14,294 nucleotides of DNA from Clavulina sp. PMI_390 (Eukaryota > Basidiomycota > Agaricomycetes > Cantharellales > Hydnaceae): the NCBI GenBank assembly GCA_015039315.1, contig WIDE01000256.1, forward strand, positions 5,070-19,363, written 5' to 3'. Of this stretch, positions 1 through 9,418 are shown piece by piece (the first letter of the stretch is position 1; each line of letters opens with the position of its first letter). A model generated the notes under the pieces. The model did no database searches. It saw only the letters and a program-made list of their open reading frames with translations, and was not told the DNA's origin. Made by a program: the position numbers and the translations under genes.

Positions 1-673
1 CCTCGCCACCTTGTGCGCTCTGTTTTACGATTTGAGCTCTTCCTTCATCCAGATGAGATGGCCCCTTGCCCTCTAGTGATACGAGCCCAACGCGTACGCT
101 CCCCTCGCACCGACCCAGGTACGTTGCCCCGCTTCTTGTTCCCCATACTCTTCTCTTCTATTACCTTTGGAGGGCTCAATCCATCATCATTTTCTCTCCC
201 TGCCTCGTCCATAGTCCATGAACCTCCCTCGAATCATATCGGCATACGGGACTGGCGTCTGGGCGCCACACTAGTCTCAGTCCACAACCATTACCACCCG
301 CAACAAGTCCGGAATCGGTGATGTTTCGTTCGTTTGATTATGCATCTGCTCTGGGCTCGTCTCATCATCAACACACGGAGTAGTATTGTTATTACGACAC
401 AACCTCCTCGGATTAAACCATAACCCAACCCACACGAGGTGCTGTTACATCCACACATTCCCCATCCCACCACCTCCAGCTGCGATGCTCCAGCATACTG
501 CCCCGTCCTCTGAAGAAACTTATTAGCTGCGTCATCCCCTAGTTGGCTCCTCAACAGGCCCACTCCGAACGACCCTGAAATACCTCAGGTTGCCATCGAT
601 CTCTCCTTGATCTCAATCCCAATACTCCCAACAGCCCCATCATAACTCCTTCCATTATAACACCCAACCCAAT
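1..673. other. Upstream region of the PSP1-like gene, no gene supported
   Basis: No coding region here is supported by a recognisable motif. The open frames (for example 13-321 on the + strand) have no domain and look like chance. The last 100 bases are C/T-rich with short CCCAA/CCCAAC stretches just before the ATG at 674, as is common in fungal promoters and 5' leaders. It probably holds the promoter and leader of the PSP1-like gene. No clear TATA box was identified. Confidence 0.4.
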
Positions 674-3600
674 ATGTCCGCCCCCCTCACGCACCTCCAG
701 CACCACGCCCACTCCCCAGACGAACATAGTCCTTCAGGTCGTCTGCCCTCTGCATACGACGACGAAGATGATAAGCTTGCCAGCAGCGTCAATTTGAATG
801 GCGATCGAGAGCGCCGCGCCGGCAAGACTCAGGTGGGGGTGCGAGCATGATGGGTTTGGGCACGAGCAGGGATGCGGCAGACTTTGCGCAACATGGTGGT
901 GTCAGGACAGTCTTTGCGTTCAGCAGACCACCGGGAGGAGGACACTCCCATTCGGACGTTGGTGGTGCACCGTTTGATAATATTGGTCTGAGTGGAGGTG
1001 GCCCTTCTCGTGGTCGGGTACTCCCGAGTCTGCAGGCGCAGTTCGGACCTGGGAAGCTGGCTCATGGTGCGTGTCCGCTCAGTGCAAGTGCTTTTGGTGG
1101 CCGATTCCTGTATCGCGCGAGCTCGACCGCAGGGGAATGCGATCCCCAACACGGCCAGAACGATGGCGCCTACAGATGATACCTGTCGTCGGCTGCTTCA
1201 GGTGGGGGTGTTGGAACCGCGGGAGGGATCTGCGGTGCACCAGGCTTGTATGAACGGCGTTCATCGTACGCGAATAGTAATGATCAGCTGTATGATCATG
1301 TGGTGCTTCGCGCAATCATCCTGATCCATGCTATCATCCGACTGGAGGTGCGAGCACGGCTTCCCGTCGACACTTGGTCACGCTCTTCCCGCCGTATCTC
1401 CATGGTTTCATCCCTTCCTCCTCACCTTCCTCTGGTGATCCTCCCGGTCCGACTGTTGGCTCGGATGGTGGATTCGGCGGGCGTGGTGGCGGGGCGATGT
1501 TCAGCGATGATGAGCTTTGCGGGATCGCTCAATTCGCTCAATCAAGACATCTCATCCCGCCCTGTCCCACACGTGTCGGATCCCTCCGCACCATCTTCTC
1601 TCCCTACGAATGCTCCTCATTCGTATCATCAACAGAATCCTTATGGGGGTCAGCACCAGCAGCCATCGCCATTCAACCATATGGCATCCGCCTCATCATC
1701 TACGCCGTTGCGCGGTGCTAGTACCTCACCGCTCGATGCCCTACGTGTTGGATCGTCGTCGTATTCGTCAATGTGCGGATGTGTAAGTTCCCATACGTCC
1801 TCTCTTGGTGCGCTTGGTGATGAGCTCAGCATGGGCATGGGCCGGCGCACAGGTGGGCACGCGAGGGTGTTGTTGCTCTCAGAATCAGCACGTAGCTCGT
1901 CAGGACAGTCACGTAACCTTAAAAGATCTGGTGTTGATGATGGCTCGTCGTCACCTGAGCACGCTTACGCTGCACCTGCCTCGACATCGGCGTATCCTTA
2001 CGGGAACGAGAGCCTTGCGAATACTGCCCCTGCCCCGGATATAGCGCTGCTGCGTACGGTATGCTAGTCCAGGTGGAGCAGTGGCTGGCTACGACATCGG
2101 GTTCGGGGTCGGTATGAACCCGGGGATCCCGTCTCCTGTTATGACGACGCTGAACGCGACGGGTACGACGTTCGCGCGACAGGTGCACTCAAGACGAGCT
2201 CGTCACTCGCATTCGTCGGCGCCGACTCTCGCGAAGCAAGCCGGGAGCGATACGGCTCTTCCCCACCCGACATGAATGGCCAACACCAATACCAACCTCC
2301 TTCGCAGACGATGCAAACACACGGTCGCTCCACAAGCATCCACTAAGTCCAAGGATCCGCTTCTTCCCCGTACGGTCTGCCTCCTCAGATGAACGCATAC
2401 AACAAGTGTGGGTACATGAACTCTATGAGCGCTATGATGGAGAGCATGTCGAATGCGAATACACCTCGTGGACCTATCAGTCTCTCCCCACAAGAATCTG
2501 TACACCCTCCTACGAATGCTCCACCGCCACTAAATTTGCCTCCGCCTGGCTCGAGCACGGACGCGCAGAGGGGCCTGCTGAGCGCAAGGAGATTTGGATA
2601 CGGAGGAGGGGTGGTTGGGAATGGAGGGTATGATAATGGTATTGGTGTGGGTGGGTTACAAGGACAGCGAGGACGCGTGCCGGGTGCGATTTGGCCACCT
2701 GGGTTTGGTCGCACAGGAGGTTTGAGTGCTGGCATGAATCCTGGTGGTATCATGGGACATATGCGAGGTGGGCTTTTCTTTCTCGTGTTCTCGGTTCTCG
2801 CTGCTTTTCGATTCGATGAATGGATGACTCACTGATCAACACTTCTAATTATCTTCCAGCACTATTGCTCCCGATCCCTGCCCCAGGCCTGGGCGCCTCC
2901 GACCCGATTAGTCAGTACCCATCTCCATCTGCCACGGCTACCCGACAATCCCTTAATTCTATGGGGCTTTCGTCACCTACCTCTGCGGCTGCTCCTAATG
3001 CGGCGCAGCAGACCCAGATGTGCAACTTGGAAGGGGTTCTCCGCTCTATGCCGTCCCTCACGATGTGCCATTGTACACCGTTGAGTTCAAAGCTGCGCGA
3101 AACGATATCTTCTACGTCACGGACCCCGAAGCGTTCTTTGGTGCCTCGCCCGTGATGCCGTCCTCGTCCTCATCGCTAGGCCACACATCGAGATTGGAAA
3201 AGGAGATGAATAGCGCAGCGGGCAGGCGCGGTGAGCTTCGCGTAGGCGAGCTCGTCATCGTCGAAGCGGGCCGAGGACGTGATTTTGGTCGAGTGACACA
3301 CGGAAATATCTCGACGGTGGACGTAGAAGCGTGGCAGCGCTCCCAGGCTGAGGCAGCTGGGGTATGCGCTGCAGGGGCATCCCGTCAATGGTGGTGGCGG
3401 TGGTGGAGGCGGAGGTGGTGTGAGTGGAAGAAAGGATGGAGCGGTGGTATGAGGAAAGATTGAGATCAAGGAATTGATGCCGAATAGGGCCTATGCCTGA
3501 ACGAGCGCGGAGGATCCAAGGTGCGTGGAAATATGTGTAGTTTCTGGCGAGGATTGCTGAGCCGCTGACACGCGGGCGAACTATTTTCAATTTGCTAGAC

Positions 3601-3987
3601 TTTTGCAAGCTAAGCAGGCTAACCAAATGAAGGCGCTGCACTGTGTCAATCGAGGTCCGCCAGAAAAAACCCCCGATGGAGTTCGTCGACGCTGATACTC
3701 AGTGTCATTTTTTCTAACCTATTTTGATGACAAGGTTGCATGTCATATTGAACAATCTCGCCGCAAGCTCACGTTCTACTTTGTTACTGATCGAACCATT
3801 GACTTCAGGGAGCTAGTCCGAGAGTTGTTCCCGTACGTCGATATTTTTCGCTTTTTGCTGATTCTGTAATGATGTGTACCATGGGGATTGACGTTGATGG
3901 TTTTTCCTCTTTGTATTGTGGTCATCTAGTCTACCTAAGACGAGTATTTGGATGGCGTCTCTCCAGGGACCAATGACAAGCGAATAA
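674..3987 (+). pseudogene. Decayed PSP1 C-terminal-domain protein gene
   Basis: The C-terminal blocks are typical of the PSP1 domain. They are PLYAVPHDVPLYTVEFKA and RNDIFYVTDPEAFF (about 3038-3140), RVGELVIVEAGRGRDFGRVTH (3239-3301), EIKELMP (about 3463-3483), LLQAKQANQMKALH (about 3600-3641), MEFVDAD (3676-3696), RRKLTFYFVTD followed by IDFRELVRELF (about 3757-3830), and IWMASL (about 3943-3963). Three GT-AG introns join these blocks in frame: 2768-2859, 3521-3598 and 3833-3929. The N-terminal half, from MSAPLTHLQHHAHSPDEHSP at 674, is rich in Ser, Gly, Pro, Asn and Gln, as usual for fungal members. The coding frame shifts near 836, 1310, 1530, 2057, 2185, 3026, 3360 and 3672, and in-frame stops lie at about 1177, 2344, 3450 and 3495. 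The domain is named after yeast Psp1, a suppressor of DNA polymerase alpha mutations; its biochemical role is poorly known. Identification of the domain is firm. Pseudogene status is inferred from the lesions, and dense assembly indels are the alternative. Confidence 0.85.
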
Positions 3988-5083
3988 CCGAGTCGATCAT
4001 TATCTACAGCCGTATCCTCATTTCCCAAAACTCGATCACATCTGCTATGTTATTTGTGCACTTTTCGTTTCTGATATTATTATCCTAGCTCTGGGGCTGT
4101 CTGCATGTGCTTCCACGCTCTGCCCACTCCCTTTCATCAGAATATTTAATCCTGTGAATCAATGCTACAGTTTTTGAGACACATTTGCCGACGTCGCATT
4201 TTCCGATCCAGTCTGATGCCAGGTTTTCGCCTTGTATTATATAGCCGGTCCTGAGCAGTTGGCTTAGCACACCGGTGCACACAACACCAGGATTTCTTCC
4301 CCGGGCTTCACAAATTTGAGGTGTCATTTATTCCGAGTACGAGAGCGGTGAGTATCAGGGGCTCAGAGTGGGTGGACTGATGACCAAGACCAAATTTCAT
4401 ACCGCTGCGTGCACTGCTTCTGCTGGAACCTCCCCCTGGTTGCTTTTGCCGTCTAAGATCGGATTGAATACTCACTGCGCTAGCCCGCATCCCCCGAGCA
4501 TCGGAGCTGAAGGTCTGCCTTACAACCCATGAACCTATTGTCGTTCCCGTACAGCAATCCCTTGACTACTTAGAGCTCCCAATGTCATTGCTATTTCCCT
4601 TTTGACCTAGATGCATACGCGCCCTGTACCAACGCCTTGATGGCATGGGAGGACACCGGATGCTTGTCTGGACGTGCACAGATACATGGACTGCACCACA
4701 AATCCAAGGCCGCCATCCCAGACTTCGCAAGTAACGAGAAGAACTTCCCACGCCAAGCGGAAACGCTGTACGACAGTGGTGGTGGTGGTGGTGGTGGTGG
4801 TGGTGATAGAGTGTATTGCTGCACCGCCTAGTCACGTGAGCGCAAAAGGTCGGAGAGCTTTAAAATTAGGTATCTAGATCTATAGGGCATAATGCAAACC
4901 GCCTCCCTCCCCCTTCATTCAAGTTACTCCCTCCCCTCTCGTAGTGGGCTAATTGATTGCTCAGCACAATCGAGCAAGAAATCCTATCTGGGCTATTGCT
5001 CTCCCCTCGCAGCTGATATTGGACTGTGTTGGTGCTCTCAGATAGAAGGCGGAGTCTGTTGGAACCAAAAATCGGAGCGACGT
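3988..5083. other. About 1.1 kb with no supported gene
   Basis: Between the end of the PSP1-like pseudogene and A1 I see no convincing exon on either strand. The minus-strand open frames at 4566-4835 and 4591-4824 owe their proline or histidine runs to the (GTG)10 microsatellite. A TATATA-like stretch near 4236 has no associated gene. The last 200 bases probably include the promoter of A1. Confidence 0.4.
4776..4805. repeat. (GTG)10 trinucleotide microsatellite
   Basis: Ten uninterrupted GTG units are directly visible. Arrays of this kind vary in length between strains. In this window the array creates artificial poly-valine, poly-glycine, poly-histidine or poly-proline runs in the overlapping open frames. 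Confidence 0.95.
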
Positions 5084-5683
5084 ATGTTTACCCAAGTCCA
5101 GGATCGAACCAGCCATGGGTTCCCCGAAGGTAGCCTCATCAATTTATTCTAAGTCTCTGTACGCTGGCTATTGTTGACCTATCCTCCCTACACCATTATA
5201 CTATTACTTGACGTCGTTTATATGCTGATAGCCACATACGAGAAGAGTGTTGAGGATTTTGAGCAAAAAGAGTTACCCAAGAAGAAGCGACGCAGGCAGC
5301 GTCGCTCTTATCCAACATTGACACCACCAACCAAGGAACGCATGAACTCTTCCTTTGCCGCGCCATCTCCTACAATCACTGAGGCAGAAGCGCCTTCCTC
5401 ATTCACTTCATCCCTTCCCACTCCTTACATGCCATACCCCGTTACCACTCCTCGGCACACCAGTCTTCCCCGATATCGCTTGAAGACCGTGATGCTGACG
5501 ATTTCAAAATTCGCGATGATCTTTGTAGTCATTACCTTTGTCATCCAGAGCTACCGGCCCTATCAAGGACTCCGCCAACTCCCTATCAAGCAGCTTGGGC
5601 CACCAGCTGAAACCCTAACAAGTTCATGCACGGCGGGTTGCCATGGACCAGAACCCTCTGGGAGGATGTCGGCTTCGTTGTGA
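5084..5683 (+). CDS. A1: small single-pass membrane protein, divergent member of the A family
   Basis: Proposed exons are 5084-5129 and 5232-5683, with a 102-bp GT-AG intron (5130-5231) in phase 1, giving 165 residues. No known family is recognised. From the N terminus, the model shows a 15-codon first exon starting MFTQVQ, an E-Q-K-E-L motif at residues 26-30, a strongly basic cluster KKKRRRQRR at 32-40, a Ser/Thr/Pro-rich linker (about 42-95), one hydrophobic segment (about 101-121, containing FAMIFVVITFVIQ) and a 44-residue tail. The short first exon, intron phase, position of the E-x-K-E-L motif, basic cluster and membrane segment match A2 and A4. Overall sequence similarity is otherwise low, so homology is inferred from architecture and positions. 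Basic residues before the membrane segment suggest a cytosolic N terminus. The start was chosen because only this ATG gives the family exon structure. Confidence 0.5.
5130..5231 (+). other. Phase-1 intron of A1
   Basis: The donor is GTAGCC and the acceptor is ATAG, preceded by a CTGAT branch-like sequence. Splicing joins GAA-G to CC-ACA and keeps the frame. The donor is less canonical than the GTGAGC of A2. Confidence 0.45.
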
Positions 5684-6389
5684 AGTTGAAGCAGCCCCAG
5701 ATGTTTAAAGCTTTGATAAGATAATCCTTGTGAGTGCTTGACAGACCAACGTAAACTGTCATTTGTTTTCAGCGATCTCTCACGCGGAAACTTACAGCTC
5801 TGCTTCGTTCAACCCGCGCTCTCGTCCATTCCATCCCCTCTCTGACACCTGAAAATGAGCCTTCTTGAAGCCGCTATGATTGGGCCCTCAAAGAAACGAT
5901 AAACTCAAAGGAAGTTTCACCATAATCTCTGACCGTGTCGACACAGAAGAGATATTGCATGGCGTAGTATGGCGTGCAGGCGGGTATTTAGTGCAAGTTA
6001 TATAGTAACGAGATCGGCGGAGTGATCCTTGCATACGCGCAGGCTATCACGTCCAAGTTCTACCAAATGCTGAGCCTATGTTTTGTCCCGTTGAACGCCA
6101 CTTGCGCAATAATCCCGTTAAGTTAGTCTTCCCTGCGTCATGACCAGTCAAAAGCCCCCCCCCCCCAGTCTCTGTGATTGTCAGTTCCCATTCACTAGTT
6201 GTAGTCAGCATGATAGCCGAGGCGTTTCAAAGGAGAATATCTGAGTGACATAGACGCGATGCATGTTAGATCGCAAGATATGAGTAGTTCATCATGGATA
6301 TAGCAAGATCATTAGGAAGGGATTTGGAGCGGCGGAGATGGCAGAGACGATTGGTTTGAGTTAGTTTGGGAGGTGCAGGAGAAGTATTG
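5684..6389. other. Intergenic region after A1, no gene supported
   Basis: No exon or family motif was seen on either strand. The stretch should contain the 3' end of A1 and the distal part of the convergent B1 block, whose 3' limit I cannot place. The only clear feature is a C12 run at 6155-6166. Confidence 0.4.
6155..6166. repeat. C12 homopolymer
   Basis: Twelve consecutive cytosines are visible in otherwise mixed sequence. Runs like this are prone to length error in sequencing. Confidence 0.95.
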
Positions 6390-6434
6390 TGGGCCAGGTA
6401 CGGCGCCGAATCGATGCCTGGCGGGATGGACGGT

Positions 6435-6686
6435 TCACATCATTAGCATTATTGTGCGGAAGACGAGGGTAGGGCTGATGTTCTGCGAGCAGATAATGTG
6501 AGTGTCGAATAAAAACAGCTGGTGACGCTTTGGAAAGAGCCAAGTAGGGGAGAAGGAGAGGAGACAGAGGGGGAGTTGGGCGAAGTAGATGACGAGGTCT
6601 TGACGACGAGCTTTTGTCTGGTGATATGGTTCAATTGCAAGTGTTTCGTCCATGTTCGGACAAGAATAGCTGACGAGAACAATCAA
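6435..6686 (-). other. Candidate B1 coding segment ending in FLFDTH...
   Basis: This is an open frame of 83 codons on the minus strand. Its hydrophobic middle (IYFAQLPLCLLSF) is followed by FLFDTHIICSQNISPTLVF. The last part corresponds to FFFDTHGVYQQNVLPILAY in copy 2 (10402-10346), and the stop follows soon after. Copy 2 continues open for another 90 codons, so this copy is truncated if the frame is real. An overlapping frame is also alignable between the copies, so the coding frame is uncertain. Confidence 0.25.
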
Positions 6687-7107
6687 GCGTGTGAATGGTC
6701 GGCTAAAGCGTGACTACGGAACAAGGTGTAAACTTTTGGCGTCCTGAATCTAGCAGATTGACGTGATCCAGTCTGGAAAGGCTTGGAGACAGCCGGCACG
6801 GGAAGAGAGAGCAGGCAGTGCAGACGCAGACGTGAGAGTTGATAGGCTCAGCCAAGAAAGCGAGAGCACGATGTGAGCGTCAGTGTTAGTGTGATCGTGG
6901 GAATGACCCGTTTTGTGCCTGAACAGGAATAACAATGAATAACAATGAATTCGGCTGACTCCGAAAGCGAAGCTAACTAAGGTACACAGAAAACTATGAA
7001 CCACGTCACCGATAGGAGAAGACCCTCCCTTGTGCACCGCACAAAGTGCCACAAACAAAAATGCTACTCTCTGTCAAGCACTCGTATTCTTCTGGATTGC
7101 CACACTA

Positions 7108-7317
7108 TCATCGTCTATGACCCTTTGCGAGGGTTTCGTGACCATCAATCGACTTCCCCGTCAATATCTCAGCAACTCCATCTGCTCTGATCAGCATTTC
7201 CGAGCCGTCGGCTCGGGGCATTCGACCGACGTAATGCTCTTTGTGCCTATGGGGTGTTCCGTTTGACATCATGCGAGGTTCCCAATGTTCGTCATACCCT
7301 GTGGCCCAATTTACCAC
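7108..7317 (-). other. Candidate B1 coding segment with DGVAEILT motif
   Basis: A 69-codon minus-strand open frame contains DGSEMLIRADGVAEILTGKS and then IDGHE near its C terminus. Copy 2 carries GSEPLRSSDGVTEILTEKP and then ADGDE at 11011-10940. Several of the differences are conservative or at third codon positions, which suggests former or present coding. No known domain is recognised. Whether this is a stand-alone small protein or one exon of a larger B gene cannot be decided here. Confidence 0.3.
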
Positions 7318-8236
7318 ACACTTCGCGATTACCGTCGCCCAACATCATTCAGGGTCCATGGAGTTCGTCAGCAAGCATTTCAAATGCTGCGCCGCTCTTG
7401 CTAACGTCTGCTCTCCCACTTGGGTGGAGGTTGAATGTACTTGAGCGCATAGGTGGAGGGATGCTGTAAGTCACCATCGTCTCGTCATTGCTCCGCTCCA
7501 GTCAACTACCATCTTCGTGATAAATCGGAAGTGTTATCGGCTCTGATCCGTTACTCCCGTGAATCCAGTTTCGCTTTCTGCAACAACTCGTTAGTGGTAC
7601 GATATCTCGCTTGCTACCTCCATTAGGTACACAGTAGTGGACTATAGTACCCCTAACCAGAAAAATACTATTCAACTGCATGGCTGGCAGTGATTTCCGG
7701 AGCCGAGCCGATCCGCCAGTAGCACTCTTGACACTTTTTACTATGAACTAAACAAACGATTTTCTCCTGGAAGAGGTTTCTTCAATAAAGACAGTAAGGA
7801 GAGTTACGTAAATACGATAAATTGGATGATCCAAGCTAAACATTGTTAAAACGAGCTCGCGCAGGTTGGTGCACAAGCCGTAGCGTGGGAATGTTTAGGT
7901 TTTGAATTGAAAGCGGGATCGCGCGGCCCGCTCGTTCACTTTTTGTAATAGCAGAGGTCGCTCTGGGCTTGTGGCCTGAGCCTTCTCTCCGCTTCTGAGA
8001 TGTGTGAGACTTCACCTATCGCTTACAAGAGCCCAGTATATCAAGTTAGAGAGTGAATTGGCCCTTTACGGTGCTTCTTCGGGCATCGATAGAATTTCAA
8101 CCCCTTTGCACTGGATGTCAAATGTAAATCTGATGAATATGACGCCTGAAGGCTTTGGGAAGGGTTTACTGAATTGCCCGGGAAGAGCCCGGGAATATCG
8201 TCTTCAGCCCCGCAATACTGAGAGCACAGGTCAGCA

Positions 8237-8243
8237 TATAAAA
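8237..8243 (+). promoter_or_regulatory. TATA box of A2, separated from it by a transposon
   Basis: TATAAAA lies 16 bases before the TAA target site of the inserted element. If the element and one TAA copy are removed, the TATA box stands about 70 bases before the A2 start codon, a normal core-promoter distance. In the present sequence it is about 1.18 kb away. The assignment to A2 is inference from spacing. Confidence 0.45.
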
Positions 8244-8256
8244 GCTCGCAGGCATG

Positions 8257-8259
8257 TAA
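8257..8259. other. Left TAA target-site duplication
   Basis: TAA directly precedes the left inverted repeat beginning GGGTCCC. The same TAA follows the right repeat at 9365-9367. Confidence 0.75.
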
Positions 8260-8402
8260 GGGTCCCTTCGGCAACTTATTTAGGGCCTAAATAAGCCCTA
8301 AATAGGCCCCTAGATAAAACCTCGATAACTCGTAGATAGCGATTATTCACAACGTATTTAGGCATTATTAGGCGAGTTTCGCAAAGCCAAATATTGGTTC
8401 TG
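8260..8402 (+). repeat. Left terminal inverted repeat of the outer element
   Basis: About 143 bases are repeated in inverted orientation at 9364-9258 and, beyond the nested element, at 8954-8921. The sub-terminal part is made of near-palindromic units of TTTAGGGCC/GGCCTAAATA, plausible transposase-binding repeats (inference). The inner end matches as far as ATTGGTTCTG. Confidence 0.85.
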
Positions 8403-8920
8403 AAATTTTGGTTATGACGTAAGCCAACTTTTGGCATCGCCCCGTGGCCTGGCTCTTTGCCTGTTATTTTCCATCGAACGCACCAACAAAGGGCCGGTAA
8501 GGTTATAGAACTGTATATGAGCATCGATATGGTGGCTATAGGAACGCTGTATTGATCGTTTGACGTCATGGTGCATAGAATGTTTCTGGGAGAGAACACA
8601 TGATAGATGCTTCATTCACGCTCAACAAAGCCGCGAGGGCGATAAACATACATTTTTGTACAATCTACCAAGTTATGGAAGGGAAAGACACACAGCAACA
8701 ATTTTTGTAGGCTCAACTGTGCCACTATTGCTCCTAGAACCAAATAATTGAAAACAAGCCTATGTCGATGGCTTGGCCATGCCATCCCAGTTTTTCTTCG
8801 AACTTTGCGTGGAGCAAGCATAAGGATATTTGTTCGCACCAGCCAATTTTCCACGCAATCGAACCATGGTGAGGCCGCCAAAAGCAAATTTTGGTTTTGG
8901 TGTTGACATTTATATAGGCC

Positions 8921-8954
8921 CAGAACCAATATTTGGCTTTGCGAAACTCGCCTA
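8921..8954 (-). repeat. Inner part of the right terminal inverted repeat
   Basis: CAGAACCAATATTTGGCTTT and the following GCGAAACTCGCCTA are the exact inverted complement of the inner left arm (8369-8402). This piece is separated from the rest of the right arm by the nested 301-bp element. Confidence 0.85.
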
Positions 8955-9255
8955 TTCACGGAGTGATTTTCCTGGATATATGCTGAATAAATAACACCCT
9001 GATGTGACTGTCACCACCAGTCTGCTAACAAATTTCTTGCAATGGCGACGTACATAGACGTAAGAACCACATCTGGCTACTACTTCTAGTATGAGGAAGT
9101 AATCAAAAATGACTTTTCTACCGCTTTGATGAAGAAAGAAATAGAGTGATATTCTATGTCTGACAGAAAGGGTTTGTCACAGGCTGCCGCGGTGTGCGTA
9201 ACGCTGTACTTATTCAGCATATATCTGGGAAAATCATTGCCGAACAACTCGTGAA
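8955..9255. mobile_element. Nested 301-bp inverted-repeat element with TA flanks
   Basis: The ends are TTCACG... and ...CGTGAA, and they are flanked by TA on both sides (8953-8954 and 9256-9257). Inside them, TGATTTTCC..GATATATGCTGAATAA on the left (8964-8993) is matched in inverted orientation on the right (9206-9235). An 11-base indel near the tip distinguishes the two arms. It interrupts the right arm of the outer element exactly where the outer inverted repeat breaks, so it inserted later. TA flanks suggest a Tc1/mariner-type MITE, but the short ends make the superfamily uncertain. It has no coding capacity. Confidence 0.75.
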
Positions 9256-9257
9256 TA

Positions 9258-9364
9258 GGGCCTAAATATGTCGTGGATAAGTCGCTATCTACGAGTTATC
9301 GAGGTCCTATTTAGGGGCCTATTTAGGGCTTATTTAGGCCCTAAATAAGTTGCCGAAGGGACCC
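9258..9364 (-). repeat. Outer part of the right terminal inverted repeat
   Basis: Read on the minus strand, this segment repeats 8260-8363 with few mismatches, for example GATAACTCGTAGATAGCGA in both arms. Low divergence between the arms suggests the element is fairly young. Confidence 0.85.
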
Positions 9365-9418
9365 TAACCTCTTTGAACCCATTTTTTCAGAGACATCCTA
9401 CATCCACCCTCGCATATC

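Larger units (their letters stand above)
6390..7530 (-). repeat. B block copy 1, duplicated segment convergent to A1
   Basis: This stretch aligns along most of its length, in the same order and orientation, with 10200-11340 (copy 2). Shared landmarks on the minus strand are a TTCCCACG site (about 6900), GAGC(C/T)TATCAACTCTC (about 6830), TTAGCC...CACACGC.TGAT (about 6690), TTCGACACTCA (about 6505), a DGV.EILT reading (7136-7208), a TTTGAAAT box (about 7380) and an ATGCT(A/G)TAAGTCA-type end on the + strand (about 7460). Similarity is moderate and interrupted by indels. The strongest shared blocks are readable on the minus strand, but frames break between them, so this is either a multi-exon gene or, more likely, a decaying copy. 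Confidence 0.65.
7531..8259. other. Intergenic region upstream of A2, no gene supported
   Basis: Open frames here have no family resemblance, and the longest (from 8004) runs into the transposon end. The segment probably carries the original promoter of A2, including a TATA box at 8237-8243. A small GC-rich hairpin, GCCCGGGAAGAGCCCGGG, lies at about 8177-8194. Confidence 0.4.
8260..9364. mobile_element. Non-autonomous DNA transposon (MITE-like), PIF/Harbinger type
   Basis: This 1105-bp element starts GGGTCCCTTCGGCAACTTAT and ends with the inverted complement ...GTTGCCGAAGGGACCC. The outer about 105 bases of the two arms are nearly identical as inverted repeats. The repeat continues inward to 8402 on the left and, after the nested insertion, to 8921 on the right. 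A 3-bp TAA duplication flanks it. A TWA target site with GG-starting ends is typical of PIF/Harbinger elements (known of the family). The interior encodes no transposase-like protein, so it must be mobilised in trans. Without the nested insertion it would be about 800 bp. Confidence 0.85.

Noticed and set aside
13..321. 102-codon + strand open frame at the left edge
   Set aside because: It has no recognisable motif and irregular composition, and there is no partner exon with good splice sites, so it is treated as chance.
4566..4835. Open frames with poly-His or poly-Pro runs
   Set aside because: The runs are produced by the (GTG)10 microsatellite read in different frames, and the flanking residues show no family similarity.
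5100..5120. GGATCGAACC on the + strand, which would be a tRNA T-loop (GGTTCGATCC) on the minus strand
   Set aside because: The flanking bases do not form a T stem, and no acceptor or anticodon arm can be built around it.
6929..6949. Short direct repeat AATAACAATG twice in tandem
   Set aside because: Two 10-base copies are too little to call a functional repeat or array.
8276..8420. TTTAGGG/TTAGG-like motifs in the transposon ends, resembling telomere repeats
   Set aside because: They are not a tandem TTAGGG array but parts of near-palindromic units inside matched terminal inverted repeats.
8276..8959. Minus-strand open frames of 107 and 115 codons inside the MITE, as a possible transposase
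   Set aside because: They show no DDE-type or DNA-binding motif, and they run into the inverted repeats. The element is too short for a Harbinger transposase.
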